In this document: one piece after another, positions 15,526 to 17,680 of the stretch
Layout: every line of letters starts with the position of its first letter
How positions within the stretch are numbered: the stretch's first letter is position 1
Source of the DNA: Deltaproteobacteria bacterium
GTDB taxonomy: Bacteria > Desulfobacterota > Syntrophia > Syntrophales > UBA2210
NCBI GenBank assembly: GCA_016935875.1
Contig: JAFGQD010000027.1
Span: forward strand, 1 to 17,680
Direction of reading: 5' to 3'
DNA: 17,680 nt
The notes under the pieces: model-generated
Seen by the model: only the letters and a program-made list of their open reading frames with translations
The model's database searches: none
What the model was told of the DNA's origin: nothing
Position numbers and translations under genes: made by a program

Positions 15526-15538
15526 CTCAATTGGGTTG

Positions 15539-17680
15539 CTACAGCTTCTCTATCGTGACGGCACAAGCCTTGTACTCGGCAGTCTGGGTAGCGGGATCAA
15601 AGACGGGATTGGTGAGCCAGTTTGCGCAGCCTTCTCGGAAGTGGAATGCCATCCATACCATACCGGGAGGAATCTGCTCGGTAACGTTGGCTTTGACTTC
15701 GACGGCTCCACGGCGCGAGCGGACTTTGATTTTCTCATTGTGATTAATGTCGAGTCTCCGGGCGTCAGCAGGAGAGATATCCGCCGTTTCTTCCGGCAAG
15801 AGAAAATCCATACCCGACCGACCTGTTTGCGTCCTCGTATGATACTGGTACAGTCTCCGCCCGGTACTGAGGACAAAGGGATATTCCTCGTCGGCTATCT
15901 CAGCCGGCGGTGTCCAGTCCACCGAGTTGAATTGACCGAGACCGCAGGTGAATTTGCCATCCCTGTGGAGGAAACAGGTGCCGGGATGATCTTCGTCGGG
16001 GCATGGCCATTGCAGTCCGTCGTTCTCAATCCGTCTATATTTGATTCCGGCAAGGGACGGTGCCAGAACGGACACCTCATTGTCCCATATCTCTTGTGAA
16101 CTTTCGGAAGCCCATTCATGGCCCATGCGTTTTGCAAGCTCCCTGAAAATCCACCAGTTCGGTTTGGCGATCCCCGGGGGCTCGCTTACTTTCCGGACAC
16201 GGCTCACGCGGCGCTCGCTGTTCGTAAAGGTGCCGTCATCTTCAGACCATGCCGCGGCGGGAAATATCACATCGGCGAATCGTGTTGTTTCCGTGGGAAA
16301 AATATCCTGACAGACGATAAATTCAGCGGATGCGAGTTCGTGCTCGACCTTTGTTATATCGGGTTCGCTGTTTGCGAGGTTTTCACCGAAGATATAAAAG
16401 GCCTTCACCGACCCGTCTACCAGACCTTCCATCATCTGGGGGATCATAAGACCGTTCTTGTCCGGAAGCTTTTCAACACACCACGCCTTTTCAAACTTAG
16501 CCCGTGAATCAGGATTGGTGACGGCCTGATATCCGGGAAAGACATTGGGAAGGGCCCCCATGTCACAGGCTCCCTGGACATTATTCTGGCCGCGGAGAGG
16601 GTTGACGCCCCCGCACTCCATCCCCATGTTGCCGAGGAGCATCTGGAGGTTTGCCGTGGACATGACGTTGTTTTTTCCACAGGTGTGTTCGGTGATACCC
16701 AATGTGTAACAGAGCATGCAGGACTCCGCCGCCGCGAGACGGCGGGCGATATCCCGTATTAAATCCTCGGAGATGCCGCAGAGCTGTGCCGCCCTCTCCG
16801 GCGGATATTCCATAACCTTTTCTTTAAGTGCTTCAAATCCGACGCAGCACGATGAGACAAATTCTCTGTCATAGAGATCCTCGGTGATCAGGACATGCAT
16901 GACCCCGTTCAGAAATGCAATGTCCGATCCCACATTGATGGGGGCATGGATCGTGGCAAAATCAACCAGGGGCTGTTTTCGCGGATCGACAACAATCAAT
17001 TCGGCGCCGTTGAGAACGGCATTCTTGAGAAATGTTGCCGCGACAGGGTGTGCTTCGGTCATATTGGTACCGATGCAGAGGAACATCTTGGCCCTGCTGA
17101 ATTCTTCGAACGAATTCGTCATGGCACCGGAACCGAAAGAAGCCGCCAGACCGGCGACTGTAGGAGCGTGTCAGGTACGGGCACAATGATCGATATTATT
17201 CGTTCCAATGACCGATCTGAAAAGTTTCTGCATCTGGTAAGAATCTTCGTTGATGCTTCGGGCACAGCTGACGCCTGCTATCGAATCGGGTCCGTACTTC
17301 TCCTTGATTTCAGTAAATTTATCGGCGACAAGATTCAATGCTTCATCCCACGATGCCTCCCGGAATTCCCCGTTCTCTTTGATGAGCGGTGTGGTGAGGC
17401 GATCTTCAGAGTAGATAAAGTCATAGGCGAAACGGCCTTTCACGCAAAGCCGTCCCTTATTCGGCGCTCCGTCTTCCACGGCGGTAACCTTCGCGATCTT
17501 TCCGTCTTTATTCATGTGAAGCCATAGCTGGCATCCCACGCCACAATATGGACAGGTGGTCCGTACCTTTTTCAAGTCCCACGGACGACCCATATACCTC
17601 GATTTTTGTTCAACCAGGGCGCCCACGGGACAGACTTCAACGCACTGGCCGCAGAACACGCAGTCACTATCGAAATATGA
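15539..17680 (-). CDS. fdhA: Selenocysteine formate dehydrogenase alpha subunit, NuoG-like/cytosolic type, N-terminus beyond the window
   Basis: The frame is open from the right edge to the stop at 15539-15541 if the TGA at 17171-17173 is read as selenocysteine (HCARTUHAPTVAG). About 713 residues are visible. From the edge: a ferredoxin-type CVFCGQCVEVCPVGAL, then CPYCGVGC (17554-17531) with RLCVKG 29 residues on for the [4Fe-4S] cluster, then Sec, then molybdopterin-binding domains (LMLCYTLGITEHTCGKNN, GGVNPLRGQNNVQG) and the C-terminal EYKACAVTIEKL. The ferredoxin part ahead of the catalytic domain is the layout of NAD- or ferredoxin-linked cytoplasmic enzymes and of hydrogenase-linked forms; partner subunits should be encoded to the right. 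The open frame shows no methionine start here. It converges on fdnGHI. Confidence 0.93.
17141..17173 (-). promoter_or_regulatory. UGA selenocysteine codon and canonical bacterial SECIS in fdhA
   Basis: On the minus strand, TGA (17173-17171) is followed after 18 bases by apical loop GGTCT (17152-17148), closed by AGTCGCC paired to GGCGGCT (7 bp, one wobble). Loop sequence and spacing equal those of E. coli fdhF. Confidence 0.88.

Noticed and set aside
17123..17173. Apparent stop splitting the minus-strand formate dehydrogenase
   Set aside because: Same situation: TGA in HCARTUH context with a canonical GGTCT-loop SECIS; read as one gene.
1..17680. tRNA genes, rRNA, CRISPR arrays, transposase genes
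   Set aside because: None was seen on reading both strands. A tRNAscan, Rfam or ISfinder run could overturn this for small or degenerate elements.

Overview
The window looks like the chromosome of a strictly anaerobic, formate-metabolising bacterium. A Desulfobacterota member of the syntroph or sulfate-reducer type fits best, but this is inferred from gene content, not from a marker gene. Pointers are two selenocysteine formate dehydrogenases, a dedicated FdhE, a molybdate-type ABC transporter, and an FmdE-MoeA fusion ending in a Cys-rich tail. No rRNA, tRNA, CRISPR array or intact mobile element was seen.

Layout. (1) Bases 1-3226, plus strand: the 3' end of a DUF885-family gene, then a Cu(I) P-type ATPase whose N-terminus carries two YHS and two CPMHP/CPKCGM metal-binding modules. 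This block is visibly GC-rich. (2) Bases 3402-8957, minus strand, read right to left: modA, modB, modC, an FmdE-MoeA fusion, then two diverged DUF4213/DUF364-type proteins. modA to the fusion gene are abutting or overlapping; the two DUF364-type genes sit behind 117 and 141 bp gaps and are AT-richer. (3) Bases 8958-9460: a divergent control region between modA and fdhE. (4) Bases 9461-15400, plus strand: fdhE, then after a 502 bp gap the three-gene membrane formate dehydrogenase fdnGHI. fdnG has an in-frame UGA (Sec196) followed by a SECIS-like hairpin. (5) Bases 15427-15525: two strong hairpins between convergent genes. (6) Bases 15539-17680, minus strand: the 3' part of a second, NuoG-like selenocysteine formate dehydrogenase alpha subunit that runs off the right edge.

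How it fits together. ModABC would import molybdate or tungstate. The FmdE-MoeA fusion and the DUF364 pair would handle metal or cofactor. FdhE would mature the exported FdnGHI, which feeds formate electrons to quinone, while the second enzyme handles formate inside the cell. The most interesting signal is a family of 18-bp palindromes, TATGYY-N6-RRCATA, found in front of modA (two exact and one degenerate), fdhE (one) and fdnG (one exact, one with a single mismatch). They sit on or beside recognisable promoter elements and would tie metal uptake, enzyme maturation and the enzyme itself into one regulon. No regulator gene is in the window.

Readings rest on inspection only; no alignment, profile search or folding program was run.
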